A stretch of 64,000 bases of DNA from Pirellulaceae bacterium. GTDB taxonomy: Bacteria > Planctomycetota > Planctomycetia > Pirellulales > Pirellulaceae. Made by a program: the position numbers and the translations under genes. The stretch lies in the NCBI GenBank assembly GCA_018402565.1, contig JAGYIQ010000007.1, positions 124,001-188,000 on the forward strand, given 5' to 3'. The notes beneath the pieces were generated by a model. That model saw only the letters and a list, made by a program, of their open reading frames with translations, made no database searches and was not told the DNA's origin. Shown piece by piece: positions 25,137 through 33,952 of the stretch (the first letter of the stretch is position 1; each line of letters opens with the position of its first letter).

Positions 25137-26078
25137 TCAAGGGACGGCGATTTCCTGCAGGATATCGGTCATGATTTCTTCCGCCAGGCGGCGGTTGTTG
25201 CCGGCGCTGCCACCCGATGACAGCAGCACGCGATGCGCCAGCGTGGGGATGGCTAATTGTTTGACATCGTCGGGCACCACGTAATCGCGCCCTTGGACCA
25301 AGGCTCGTGCTTGAGCCGCGCGGTACAAGTGCAAGGCTCCCCGCGTACTCACGCCCACCCGCAAGGCGCGTGATTGCCGCGTGCGATGCACAATATCCAA
25401 CAAATAACGTTTCAGTCGCACATCAAAGTTGATTTGCGTCGCGTGCTGTTGCAGGCCCAGTACCTGCTCTTTCGTCAGGACGCTGCCCAGCCCGCCGTCC
25501 AAGGGACGCTGCTGCGCATCGAGGATCTCTAATTCCGCCGCAGGATCCGGGTAGCCGACGCTGACGCGGAGCAGGAAGCGATCCAACTGACTCTCCGGCA
25601 ACGAATAAGTCCCTTCAAATTCGAATGGATTTTGCGTCGCGATCACCATGAACGGACTGGGCAATTCCCTCGTCACGCCGTCCACCGAAACCTGCCGATC
25701 GCTCATAGCTTCCAACAACGCCGCCTGGGTCCGTGGCGGAGCTCGATTGATCTCGTCGCCCAACACAAAATTTTGAAAGATCGGCCCCGCGTGAAATTCG
25801 AAGCGGGCCTCGGCTTGATTGTAAACAGAGCTGCCGACGATGTCCGCTGGCAAGAGGTCCGGCGTGAATTGAATGCGAGAAAAAGACGCGTCAACGCTGC
25901 GAGCCATCGCCTTGCCCAACGAAGTTTTGCCGACGCCCGGCACGTCTTCCAGCAGTACGTGTTCGCCCGCGACCAACGCGATCATGCATAACTCGACGAC
26001 ATCGCGTTTCCCCAGAATGACTCGGCCAACATTGTCAATCAATTTATTGATCGTCTGCTGGTCAACGTCTGCGGTCAT
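25137..26078 (-). CDS. MoxR-family AAA+ ATPase
   Basis: A 313-residue AAA+ ATPase. The ATG at 26078 is preceded by GGGAGACCCC and yields MTADVDQQTINKL, the usual family start; the open frame extends 71 codons further but with a Trp/Cys/Arg-rich, non-coding look. Walker A is DVPGVGKTSLGK, Walker B is VLGDEINRAPP, followed by sensor ATQNPFEFEGTYSLPESQLDRF and an arginine-finger region. MoxR ATPases act as chaperones for assembling metal or cofactor enzymes and usually sit beside DUF58 and VWA-domain genes. Neither partner is present here, so it is an orphan or separated copy. Confidence 0.92.
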   Translation of the reverse strand: MTADVDQQTINKLIDNVGRVILGKRDVVELCMIALVAGEHVLLEDVPGVGKTSLGKAMARSVDASFSRIQFTPDLLPADIVGSSVYNQAEARFEFHAGPIFQNFVLGDEINRAPPRTQAALLEAMSDRQVSVDGVTRELPSPFMVIATQNPFEFEGTYSLPESQLDRFLLRVSVGYPDPAAELEILDAQQRPLDGGLGSVLTKEQVLGLQQHATQINFDVRLKRYLLDIVHRTRQSRALRVGVSTRGALHLYRAAQARALVQGRDYVVPDDVKQLAIPTLAHRVLLSSGGSAGNNRRLAEEIMTDILQEIAVP

Positions 26079-26154
26079 AGGGGTCTCCCGTGGGTCTGGC
26101 AGGGCTCTGGGGCCGACCCCGGCGCAGGCTAAATGGCCGGGGCGGTTTCGTACT

Positions 26155-27117
26155 TTAGCAAGTTTGTATCGGCGGGTATAGCGGCGAGAACCCGGCTGCC
26201 GCCAACTGCTCCCACAGCCATGTTCCCACCAACACGTGATCCGCCCCGCACTGCCCCAAGTGCCTAACCGTCTCCCAGTCCCGCACGCCACCGCCCGCGA
26301 CCAGCTCCAAGTCGGGGAATGCCCGCCGCAACCTCCCTAACAGGGGAGCGGACGTGTGCGAGAGCGTCCCCACATTGGACAGGTTCAGCACCACGACCCG
26401 CCGCACCCCGCAAGACCATAACTCGCCCACGACCGCCTCCAAGCTGACTCGGTTCCATGTGGCCCAAGCCTCCCCCGCCTGCTGGGGCGCCGGCGATGGC
26501 CGCTCAACGTCGGACGCCTCCCCCACCGCCGCTCCCTGTCCAAACCAGCCCAGCGGCTCCGTCCCGATCAGGTCCAAGCTCACGGTCCAACGACTCGGCT
26601 GCTCCTGGGCCCGCAACGCGGCAAATAACTCGCCCGGACTAGCGAACGACTCGGTCCCCCAGATCGGTCGCCAACGCGGATGAGCCGCGATGCCTTCGAC
26701 CGTTCTCCCGGAAGCCGTCCAAGCAAAATCCCGCCCGCGGTCCGACCACACGGTCCACCCCTCGTCCAACAACTCGGCCAACCAGTCACTCAAGCCCTGA
26801 TCGGCACTCGGGGCGGCTGAGCTCGAGCCGGTTACGGCGGTGTTGCTCCTCGTCCCAAAACGGTAAGCTGTGGCGGACGCGGCGATCGTTCCACCGCCGG
26901 CCGATGGTTGCAATCGGTCCAGATCCGCCACGTAAACTTGGTCGATCCCGCACTCCTGGCGGACGGCGTGCAACAGTTGCTTTGGCGATCGTCCGGCCAA
27001 GTTCGGAAAGCGAGTCCCCAGCGCCTGGTAGCGGGTTCGCTGGCCAGCCACGGCATGAACCAATCGTCCGCCCGCCCAGTCCAAGACGGCGATGCGGCGC
27101 GGGCAAATCATAGGCAT
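26155..27117 (-). CDS. HisA/HisF-like TIM-barrel protein
   Basis: A 320-residue protein similar to the histidine-biosynthesis isomerase HisA (residues about 8-70, RIAVLDWAGGRLVHAVAG, then VYVADLDRL; and the C-terminal phosphate-binding strand, VVLNLSNVGT and LVAGGGVRDWETVRHL). The middle is replaced by a long Ala/Gly/Trp-rich section and the canonical second catalytic Asp region is poorly conserved, so it is unlikely to be the true HisA. HisA-like proteins of this type occur with C1-transfer and methanopterin genes in planctomycetes; a role there is my inference. Two ATGs lie two codons apart (27117 and 27111); the longer is listed. It sits 76 bases upstream of the MoxR start. Confidence 0.72.
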   Translation of the reverse strand: MPMICPRRIAVLDWAGGRLVHAVAGQRTRYQALGTRFPNLAGRSPKQLLHAVRQECGIDQVYVADLDRLQPSAGGGTIAASATAYRFGTRSNTAVTGSSSAAPSADQGLSDWLAELLDEGWTVWSDRGRDFAWTASGRTVEGIAAHPRWRPIWGTESFASPGELFAALRAQEQPSRWTVSLDLIGTEPLGWFGQGAAVGEASDVERPSPAPQQAGEAWATWNRVSLEAVVGELWSCGVRRVVVLNLSNVGTLSHTSAPLLGRLRRAFPDLELVAGGGVRDWETVRHLGQCGADHVLVGTWLWEQLAAAGFSPLYPPIQTC

Positions 27118-27258
27118 TGACCGGATCGTGACGATTGCGAAACTTGGAGGTGGCAAAAAGTCAACCGCCCAGCCGGTTTCACCGGCCGCGACGGCCATTT
27201 CGGAGTTACATAGTGTGACGCCGAGTCCCCAAAACTCAACCCCCAGCTCGAGTTGCCC

Positions 27259-28752
27259 GTGAACGTTCTATTTGCCAGCAGCGAGGCCGTCCCCTTTGCC
27301 AAGACCGGTGGTCTGGCCGATGTCTCCGGCAGCTTACCCGTCGCTCTCCGTCAACACGACGTGGAGACGTGCCTGTTCCTGCCCGCTTATCGTTGTGTGT
27401 ACCAAGCGGGACAACCGATCGAACGCACCGGTTTGTACTTCGACATTCCGATCGGCTCCAAGTTGGTCACTGGCCATTTGTTGCGATCGCAGCTGCCAGG
27501 CTCCGACGTGCCGGTCTACTTGGTCGAACAACCACAATATTTCGACCGCGACGGACTCTACAACGAACACGGCCGCGACTACAACGACAATTGCGAACGT
27601 TACGTGTTCTTTTGCCGAGCGGTGGTCGAAGCCATTCGGTTGCTGGACCTCCCCGTCGATGTGGTGCACGCCAACGATTGGCAAACCGGCCTGATTCCGG
27701 CTCTATTGGAAACGGAATATCACGTGGCGGATCGCTACCGTTCGCTCACGACGCTGTTCACCATCCACAACATGGCCTACCAAGGGCAGTTCTGGCATTG
27801 GGACATGCTGCTGACCGGCTTGGACTGGAAGTACTTCAATTGGCAGCAGATGGAATGCCACGGCAAGCTCAACTTGCTCAAGACCGGCATCGCCTTCTCC
27901 CACACCATCAGCACCGTCTCCCCTCGCTACGCCTTGGAGATCCAACACGAGCCGCTGGGTTGTGGACTGGGTGGCGTCCTGCGTGAACGACGCGAGGTGC
28001 TCAAAGGCATCATCAACGGCATCGACGATCAAGCCTGGAACCCCGCCACCGATCCGCACCTGTTCGCCAATTACGATGTGCAGTCTTGGCAGTCCGGGAA
28101 ATCGACAAATAAGACGCAATTGCAACAACAATTTGGACTGGAAGTCCGCCCCGACCTGCCGCTGATCGGTTCGGTCGGGCGCTTGGTCGGACAAAAGGGC
28201 TGGGAACTGATTCTCAAGCTCCTACCGCAGTGGCTCCGCTCCCAAGATGCCCAGTGGATCGTGCTGGGGACCGGCGACCCAACCCTGGAGCAGCAGTTGC
28301 GGCTGCTGGCGGCCGACTACCCACAACGCCTCTCCGTCCAATTCGCATTCAGCGACGCGTTGGCCCATCGCATCGAAGCCGCCAGCGACATGTTCTTGAT
28401 GCCCAGCCAGTACGAACCCTGTGGCCTCAATCAACTCTACAGCCTCCGCTATGGCAGCGTGCCCATCGTCCGTGAAACCGGTGGACTGGCCGACACCATC
28501 ACGGATTTGGAGCAAGGCTCCGACACCCAACCCGCCAACGGTTTTTCCTTCCCCGGCTGGGATGTCAACCAATTGCATCGCACGTTAGAACGAGCCGTTC
28601 GCGTCTATCGCGAGCAGCCCAACACCTGGCGGTCGCTGGTGGAAACGGGCATGCGACAAGATTGGTCGTGGTACGCCTCTGCCGGCAAGTACGCTCAACT
28701 CTACCGCCACACGGTCGCTCGCCGCAACCAACTGCAGTCGTCTTTGAGCTAG
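27259..28752 (+). CDS. glgA: Glycogen synthase (ADP-glucose), GT5
   Basis: A 497-residue glucosyltransferase that extends alpha-1,4-glucan chains from ADP-glucose. The start is taken as GTG at 27259 (VNVLFASSEAVPF, where the family begins); a TTG lies two codons before. The N-terminal ADP-glucose motif KTGGLADV is present near residue 15, then the starch-synthase catalytic domain (DVVHANDWQTGLIPALL, FTIHNMAYQG), and in the C-terminal GT-B half SVGRLVGQKGWELIL and PSQYEPCGLNQLYSLRYG with the catalytic Glu/Cys region. Length is normal. The stop TAG lies inside the left end of the repeat element at 28749. No other glycogen gene is nearby. Confidence 0.95.
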   Translation: MNVLFASSEAVPFAKTGGLADVSGSLPVALRQHDVETCLFLPAYRCVYQAGQPIERTGLYFDIPIGSKLVTGHLLRSQLPGSDVPVYLVEQPQYFDRDGLYNEHGRDYNDNCERYVFFCRAVVEAIRLLDLPVDVVHANDWQTGLIPALLETEYHVADRYRSLTTLFTIHNMAYQGQFWHWDMLLTGLDWKYFNWQQMECHGKLNLLKTGIAFSHTISTVSPRYALEIQHEPLGCGLGGVLRERREVLKGIINGIDDQAWNPATDPHLFANYDVQSWQSGKSTNKTQLQQQFGLEVRPDLPLIGSVGRLVGQKGWELILKLLPQWLRSQDAQWIVLGTGDPTLEQQLRLLAADYPQRLSVQFAFSDALAHRIEAASDMFLMPSQYEPCGLNQLYSLRYGSVPIVRETGGLADTITDLEQGSDTQPANGFSFPGWDVNQLHRTLERAVRVYREQPNTWRSLVETGMRQDWSWYASAGKYAQLYRHTVARRNQLQSSLS

Positions 28753-28958
28753 TGCTTTGTCACAGCCAAAGAATGGGGTGCGGTAAAGGGGTCAGGAGTC
28801 AATTGTGCGAAGCACCCGCAGGGCCGTTCCGGCAATTGACGCCTGACCCCTTTACCGCACCGATCAATTGTGCGAAGCACCCGCAGGGCCGTTCCGGCAT
28901 TTGACGCCTGACCCCTTTACCGCACCGATCCCAGAATTGAAGGGTGACAAAGCACGAG
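28749..28958. repeat. Palindromic element (MITE/REP-like), copy 2, with internal 65-bp duplication
   Basis: A 210-bp element with inverted ends (28749-28764, CTAGTGCTTTGTCACA; 28944-28958, GTGACAAAGCACGAG). Inside, 28777-28804 (GGTGCGGTAAAGGGGTCAGG onward) is inverted at 28833-28861 (ending CCCCTTTACCGCACC), giving a long hairpin. A 65-bp unit is duplicated head to tail (28799-28863 and 28864-28928) with about one mismatch. The first bases supply the TAG stop of glgA. The element lies between convergent glgA and ilvA and could act as a two-way terminator. Its outer parts match the element at 8154. Confidence 0.85.
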
Positions 28959-28973
28959 TGCTTCGGTCACTGG

Positions 28974-30620
28974 TTAACGCGTCGTCGAATCCGTTGCACC
29001 CAACCCGGCAATGGTGTCACTGGGCAGGGCCTGAAAGCCAACTCCCAATTCGACCACCCGAGTCAAAAAGCTCTGACGCTGCGTTTCATCCGTAAACTCG
29101 AAACCCATCAGCGCTTGCTCGATGTTCTGCCCCGTCTCGGTGTAGTTGAAGTAACAGACGTTGGTCAGACCGACGATCTGTCGCATAAATTCTGACAGAG
29201 CTCCCGGCCGATCGGGAAACTCAACCGTGGCAAAGACAGGTAATTGCGCCAAAGAAGGTTGAAACGGCACCACGCGATACTCGACGGCCGTGGCTTGCGT
29301 CACCGCTTGATAGTGCAGCGGCGTCCGCGCCAACTTACTTTCCAACTGGTCCAACTCGGCTGGAAACGCCTCCACGCCAATCACCGGAAACGCGCGTTTC
29401 GCGTCGGTCTTGCCGTACTGGAAGTCGATGATGTTGATGTCGGATAAAAATTGATCCAATAATCCAATCAACGTGCCACTGCGTTCGGGTATTTCAAAGC
29501 AGTAGTAACGCCGTTGCTTGGGCGACAATCGACCCTTTCTCGCGATGACGGGAAAAGTCAGAAAGTCGACGTTGGCGCCAGACAAAACGGTCAGCAGTTG
29601 GGCCGACGCATCCAACCCGAGGGCCGCATAGGCGGTTGCCAGACTACTGTCGCCCCAAGCATCTGTCGCGGAAGTGGCCAAGGCGGCCGCCACGCCGATC
29701 CCAGCCGAAGGCTCGACCACAATCCGACGCTCGTTCCATAACCATTCGATCGCCGTGCACACCTGTCGCTCGTCGACCAACCACACATCGTCCAACAGTT
29801 GTTGGCACAATTGGAACGTCAACTGACCCGGGGTGGCAACCGCGGTACCGTCGCAAAAGCGAGTCACTTGCGGCAAGGTGATCGGTCGGCCCGCCTGCAA
29901 CGATTGCTGCATGCTGTTCTGCCCCAAGACCTCCACGCCGACAACCTTCGCTCGCGGAAATCGCTGCCGCACCACGGACGCCACGCCGGCTGCCATCCCA
30001 CCGCCACCGATCTCCAACAGGACCAAGTCCGGTTCGGCCGACTGGGGAATCTCCCAAGCCATCGTAGCCTGACCGGCAATCACCTGCAGGTCGTCAAACG
30101 GATGCAGGTACTGGCCGTAGCCTTGCTTCAAGTACTCGCGAGCTGCCGCGGCGGCATGGTCGTAGCGATCGCCCGACAATCGCACTTCCACCCACTGCCC
30201 ACCCAGACGTTTGACCGCCTGTTGTTTGAGCAACGGCGTGGTCCGCGGCATGAAGATCACAGCGGGAATCTCCAGCGTCCGAGCCGCCCAAGCGACTCCT
30301 TGCGCATGGTTACCGGCGGAAGCGGCGACCACCGATCCGGGGCTACGGTGCTGCACCAACCAAGCCAACTTATTGAACGCGCCTCGCCACTTGTAGCTGT
30401 GCACGCGCGAGGTGTCCTCACGCTTGAGCCACAAGTCGCGACCATCGGGAAGAGACACCGACTCACAAGCCGTGGCTTGATCCGCCAAGTACACGCGGCT
30501 CAACGCCGCGTCCGTCTCCCGCCGCAATTCGTCCAACAGATTGTCGGCCGCTCCCAAGCCAGGGGCGGTCGTTGCCACCACGGCTGGGTTCGCGACGGTT
30601 GTTCCCGCTGATTTGGTCAT
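28974..30620 (-). CDS. ilvA: Threonine ammonia-lyase, biosynthetic, with two ACT-like domains
   Basis: A 548-residue PLP enzyme converting threonine to 2-oxobutanoate, the first step of isoleucine synthesis. The PLP Lys is in HSYKWRGAFNKL (about residue 78), followed by ASAGNHAQGVAWAAR and the glycine-rich phosphate loop EIGGGGMAAGVASV. Two C-terminal ACT-like regulatory domains (about 350-540, YYCFEIPERSGTLIGLLDQF and FATVEFPDRPGALSEFMRQI) give the long, isoleucine-sensitive form like E. coli IlvA. The ATG at 30620 overlaps the ilvN TGA (TGATG), so the two are translationally coupled. It is the last gene of the ilvDCBNA operon. Confidence 0.95.
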   Translation of the reverse strand: MTKSAGTTVANPAVVATTAPGLGAADNLLDELRRETDAALSRVYLADQATACESVSLPDGRDLWLKREDTSRVHSYKWRGAFNKLAWLVQHRSPGSVVAASAGNHAQGVAWAARTLEIPAVIFMPRTTPLLKQQAVKRLGGQWVEVRLSGDRYDHAAAAAREYLKQGYGQYLHPFDDLQVIAGQATMAWEIPQSAEPDLVLLEIGGGGMAAGVASVVRQRFPRAKVVGVEVLGQNSMQQSLQAGRPITLPQVTRFCDGTAVATPGQLTFQLCQQLLDDVWLVDERQVCTAIEWLWNERRIVVEPSAGIGVAAALATSATDAWGDSSLATAYAALGLDASAQLLTVLSGANVDFLTFPVIARKGRLSPKQRRYYCFEIPERSGTLIGLLDQFLSDINIIDFQYGKTDAKRAFPVIGVEAFPAELDQLESKLARTPLHYQAVTQATAVEYRVVPFQPSLAQLPVFATVEFPDRPGALSEFMRQIVGLTNVCYFNYTETGQNIEQALMGFEFTDETQRQSFLTRVVELGVGFQALPSDTIAGLGATDSTTR

Positions 30621-30883
30621 CAAGCCGTTTCCAACACACGTGTCAGTTTGGCTGCCGAAACACTGGATACGTCCGCCATCTGGCTGATTTTCTTCAGCAA
30701 GTGCACGATGTTCCGCTCGCTGATCACCACCATTTCAATGCGGTAATGGTCTGCCGATTCGGACTGAACCGTCATGCTTTCAACTTCGAAGCAACGCTGG
30801 CGGACGATCCCAATCAAGCGATTGAGACTGCCATACGCGCGGCTCATGTGGATAATCAGTTGCGAGGACTCTACGGGAGGCAT
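30620..30883 (-). CDS. ilvN: Acetolactate synthase small (regulatory) subunit, short form
   Basis: An 87-residue ACT-domain protein, the likely regulatory partner of IlvB, binding valine for feedback inhibition. The ATG at 30883 has AGGA 8 bases upstream; the open frame runs on upstream without coding character. One ACT domain fills the protein: LIIHMSRAYGSLNRLIGIVRQ, then VESMTVQ, then EMVVISERNIVHLLKKISQM. The common C-terminal ALS_ss_C domain is missing, as in the short E. coli IlvN/IlvM class. Its stop overlaps the ilvA start. The IlvB gene ends 225 bases upstream, an unusually wide gap within the operon. Confidence 0.85.
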   Translation of the reverse strand: MPPVESSQLIIHMSRAYGSLNRLIGIVRQRCFEVESMTVQSESADHYRIEMVVISERNIVHLLKKISQMADVSSVSAAKLTRVLETA

Positions 30884-31108
30884 GCGAGGATTCCTGGTAA
30901 AAACGCGGCAACTGCCGCTCTTGTAGTAGACCATACCGCCAGGCGTGGCGCCCGCGGTTTTTTCCAAAACCGACACAGGCGAACCACCCCCACGGCGGAA
31001 CGTTCCGTTTGTAGCGACTCCGCGTGATCGCTGGGCAATCACGCGGACATCGCCAACTCACCGCACAGCGGTACGGGTTGGGGGACACGGACCAAAACTC
31101 GGCAGCGG

Positions 31109-32776
31109 TTAGCCAACCGAGGCACCGGCTTCGGTCATCATCTCGGAGTTGCTGGCGCCGGGCGGAACCAGCGGCCAAACGTTGGCGGCCCGATCGATGA
31201 CCGTGTGGATAAACAACGGGCCGTCTGTCGTCTTGAGCGCGTGGATCACGTCCGCCTCTTGATCCCGATGCACGACACGCATCGATGGGATACCAAAGGC
31301 CTCCGCCAAGCGGCAGAAGTCCGGATTGTCGCTCAAGTCGATCTCGCTCTCGCGGTTGTTGAAGAACAACTGCTGCCATTGACGCACCATGCCCAAGGCC
31401 TGGTTGTCGAACAACAGGATCTTGACCGGGATGTTGTACCGCTTGATCGTGGCCAACTCCTGGATGTTCATCATGATCGATCCATCGCCGCTGACCACGA
31501 TGGTCCGCGCGTCCGGATTCGCTTGTTGGACACCCAAAGCCGCCGGCAGACCAAAGCCCATCGTGCCGGCACCACCGCTGGTCAAGTGGTACTTGGGGTG
31601 CGTGAACTTGTAATGCTGGGCCACCCACATTTGGTGTTGCCCCACATCACAACAAACGAACGTCTCCTTGTCGGTCATCGCCTGCGACAGATCATGCAGC
31701 AACCGGGGCGCGAACACCGAATCGAACGGCGCATCGTAACGACATGCGTAGGTCTGCTTCCAGACCTGCGTCTGTTCGATCCAGGGCTGGATGCTCAGCG
31801 GCATCGTCAGTTCCACCAAGTTCTGAGCGACATCGCCACCCAAAGCCGATTGCACCACGCGCAGCTTGCCGAACTCGGCCGGATCCAAGTTGACGTGAAT
31901 CGCCTTGGCTCGTGGCGCGAATTCGGTCAATTTGCCAGTGGCCCGGTCGTCAAATCGTGAACCGATAGCCAGCAACAAGTCGCAGCCTTGCACCGCTTTG
32001 TTGGCCGCTTCACTGCCATGCATGCCAACCATACCCAGAAACTGCGGATGGTTGCCTGGCAAACAGCCCAAGCCGTGCAGCGTATGCACCACAGGGATCC
32101 CCGTCGTCTCCACAAACGCGCGGAACTCCGCTACCGCGTTGCCCTTTTCCACGCCGCCGCCCGCGTAGATCAGTGGACACTCGGCCTTGGCCAACAGTTC
32201 TTTGGCGATCCGCAACGCTTCCGGCTCGCAGTGACTGATCGGCGGCATCTGCTGCCGCGTCTGCAACGGCTGGGCATCGGTCTTTTGGAAGGCGATGTCC
32301 TTGGGGAAGTCGATCAAGACTGGCCCCAACTTGCCGCTACCCGCCAATTCGAAGGCCTCACGGACAATTCGCGGAATGTCGTCAGCATGCTTGACCACGT
32401 AACTGTGCTTGGTGATCGGCAAACACATGCCGAACACGTCCAGTTCCTGAAACGCATCGGTCCCCATCAGTTGCGACGGCACCTGACCGGTGATCACGAC
32501 CATGGGAATCGAATCCATGTAGGCGTCGCCAATCGCCGTGATCAAGTTCGTGGCACCCGGACCACTGGTGGCCATGCAGACCGACGTGCGATTGGTGCTG
32601 CGAGCCGCTCCTTGAGCCGCAAACCCCGCACCTTGCTCGTGCCGCGTCAAGTAATGCTTGATGCTGCTGTCCAACAACGCATCGTAGACCGGCATGATCG
32701 CGCCACCGGGGTAACCCCAGATGTCTTTGACGCCTTCGTTTTCCAAACAGGCAATCAGTAATTGTGCACCGTTCAT
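31109..32776 (-). CDS. ilvB: Acetolactate synthase large (catalytic) subunit
   Basis: A 555-residue ThDP enzyme forming acetolactate or acetohydroxybutyrate, the common first step for valine, leucine and isoleucine. The N-terminal ThDP-activating Glu is in TRHEQGAGFAAQGAAR; the middle FAD-like domain has IGSRFDDRATGKL; the C-terminal ThDP/Mg motif is VSGDGSIMMNIQELATIKRY, then LFDNQALGMVRQWQ. Length is normal. Its ATG overlaps the ilvC stop (ATGA, 4 bases), showing translational coupling. Confidence 0.96.
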   Translation of the reverse strand: MNGAQLLIACLENEGVKDIWGYPGGAIMPVYDALLDSSIKHYLTRHEQGAGFAAQGAARSTNRTSVCMATSGPGATNLITAIGDAYMDSIPMVVITGQVPSQLMGTDAFQELDVFGMCLPITKHSYVVKHADDIPRIVREAFELAGSGKLGPVLIDFPKDIAFQKTDAQPLQTRQQMPPISHCEPEALRIAKELLAKAECPLIYAGGGVEKGNAVAEFRAFVETTGIPVVHTLHGLGCLPGNHPQFLGMVGMHGSEAANKAVQGCDLLLAIGSRFDDRATGKLTEFAPRAKAIHVNLDPAEFGKLRVVQSALGGDVAQNLVELTMPLSIQPWIEQTQVWKQTYACRYDAPFDSVFAPRLLHDLSQAMTDKETFVCCDVGQHQMWVAQHYKFTHPKYHLTSGGAGTMGFGLPAALGVQQANPDARTIVVSGDGSIMMNIQELATIKRYNIPVKILLFDNQALGMVRQWQQLFFNNRESEIDLSDNPDFCRLAEAFGIPSMRVVHRDQEADVIHALKTTDGPLFIHTVIDRAANVWPLVPPGASNSEMMTEAGASVG

Positions 32777-33834
32777 TGAGCAGCCGCCTCCAGCGTTGGG
32801 GTAGTCGATTTTGGGGAACCGGAATTGCCGTCCATGGCCTTCTCAGACAACCAAGAAAAGTGTCGGCGGATGTCTTTGCCGACCTTTTCGATGTCGTGTT
32901 GCAATTCTTTGGCCAACATGCTGCGGTAGTTGACTTCGCCGTTGCGGAACTCTTCCTGCCACTGCGCCGCAAACTTGCCGCTTTGAATGTCGGTCAAGAT
33001 CTCTTTCATCCGTTGACGCGTCTCGTCGGTGATGACTCGTGGACCCGCTGTCAACGCACCGTATTCGGCCGTGTCGCTGATGAAGCGATGCATGCCCGCC
33101 AAGCCGCCCTCGTAGATCAAGTCCACGATCAACTTTGTCTCATGCAGGCACTCGAAGTAGGCCACTTCTGGCGAGTAACCGGCGGCGACCAGCGTCTCCC
33201 AACCGGCCTTGATCAGATCGCCCAAGCCACCGCAAAGCACGGCCTGTTCGCCAAACAAATCGGTCTCGGTCTCTTCCTTGAAGGTCGTCTCCAGCACGCC
33301 CGCTCGGCCGCAACCCGTCGCCTGGGCATAGGCCAAGCACTTGGCCTTGGCTTGACCACTGGCATCCTGTGCGATGGCGATCAAACACGGTACACCAAAC
33401 CCGTTCTCGTACTCGCGGCGTACAATCGCGCCCGGCCCCTTGGGGGCACACATGATCACATCGTGATCGGCCGGAACTTGGATCGCTCCGTAGAGGATGT
33501 TAAAGCCATGCGAGAACAGAACCGCCGCACCCGACTTCAAGTTGGGGGCAATCTGCTCCTGGTAAACCTTGGGCTGCTGCATGTCGGGCAGCAACAAGCA
33601 GATCAAGTCCGCATCCTTGACCGCGTCTTCGACCGACAACGGCTGCCAACCGTCCTCAATCGCGCGGTTCCAGCTGCCGCCGTTGGGCCGCAAGCCCAAG
33701 CAGACGTTCATGCCGCTGTCACGCAAGTTCAAGCTCTGACCGCGACCTTGGCTGCCGTAGCCAATCACCGCAATCCGCTTCCCTTGCAATCCGACCAGAT
33801 CCGCGTCGGTGGTTTGAGTGGTCTTTGTGCTCAT
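32773..33834 (-). CDS. ilvC: Ketol-acid reductoisomerase, class I
   Basis: A 353-residue NADPH/Mg2+ enzyme that isomerises and reduces acetolactate. The ATG at 33834 has AAGGAA 9 bases upstream; a TTG six codons earlier is less likely. The Rossmann motif is GYGSQGRGQSLNLRDSG, where most class I enzymes have QGHA; the GRG substitution keeps the helix but is unusual. The Mg-binding acidic residues lie in the knotted C-terminal domain (about 195-330: DLFGEQAVLCGG, then ECLHETKLIVDLIYEGG). The leader before the gene is C/A-rich and unstructured (see findings). It overlaps ilvB by 4 bases. Confidence 0.94.
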   Translation of the reverse strand: MSTKTTQTTDADLVGLQGKRIAVIGYGSQGRGQSLNLRDSGMNVCLGLRPNGGSWNRAIEDGWQPLSVEDAVKDADLICLLLPDMQQPKVYQEQIAPNLKSGAAVLFSHGFNILYGAIQVPADHDVIMCAPKGPGAIVRREYENGFGVPCLIAIAQDASGQAKAKCLAYAQATGCGRAGVLETTFKEETETDLFGEQAVLCGGLGDLIKAGWETLVAAGYSPEVAYFECLHETKLIVDLIYEGGLAGMHRFISDTAEYGALTAGPRVITDETRQRMKEILTDIQSGKFAAQWQEEFRNGEVNYRSMLAKELQHDIEKVGKDIRRHFSWLSEKAMDGNSGSPKSTTPTLEAAAQ

Positions 33835-33952
33835 CTTGTCTTTTTCCTTCAATCGGGGGGGGGTAAGATTTGTTTGTTGTGATTTTGTTTGTTTGTTTAT
33901 TGTGGTTTTTTTCGATAATGCCCTGCCGCGGATGGCGGGTCAGGCAGGCCTC

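Noticed and set aside
28799..28928. Possible two-repeat CRISPR or attachment site
   Set aside because: The 65-bp units are directly joined and belong to a palindromic element; no integrase or spacer is seen.
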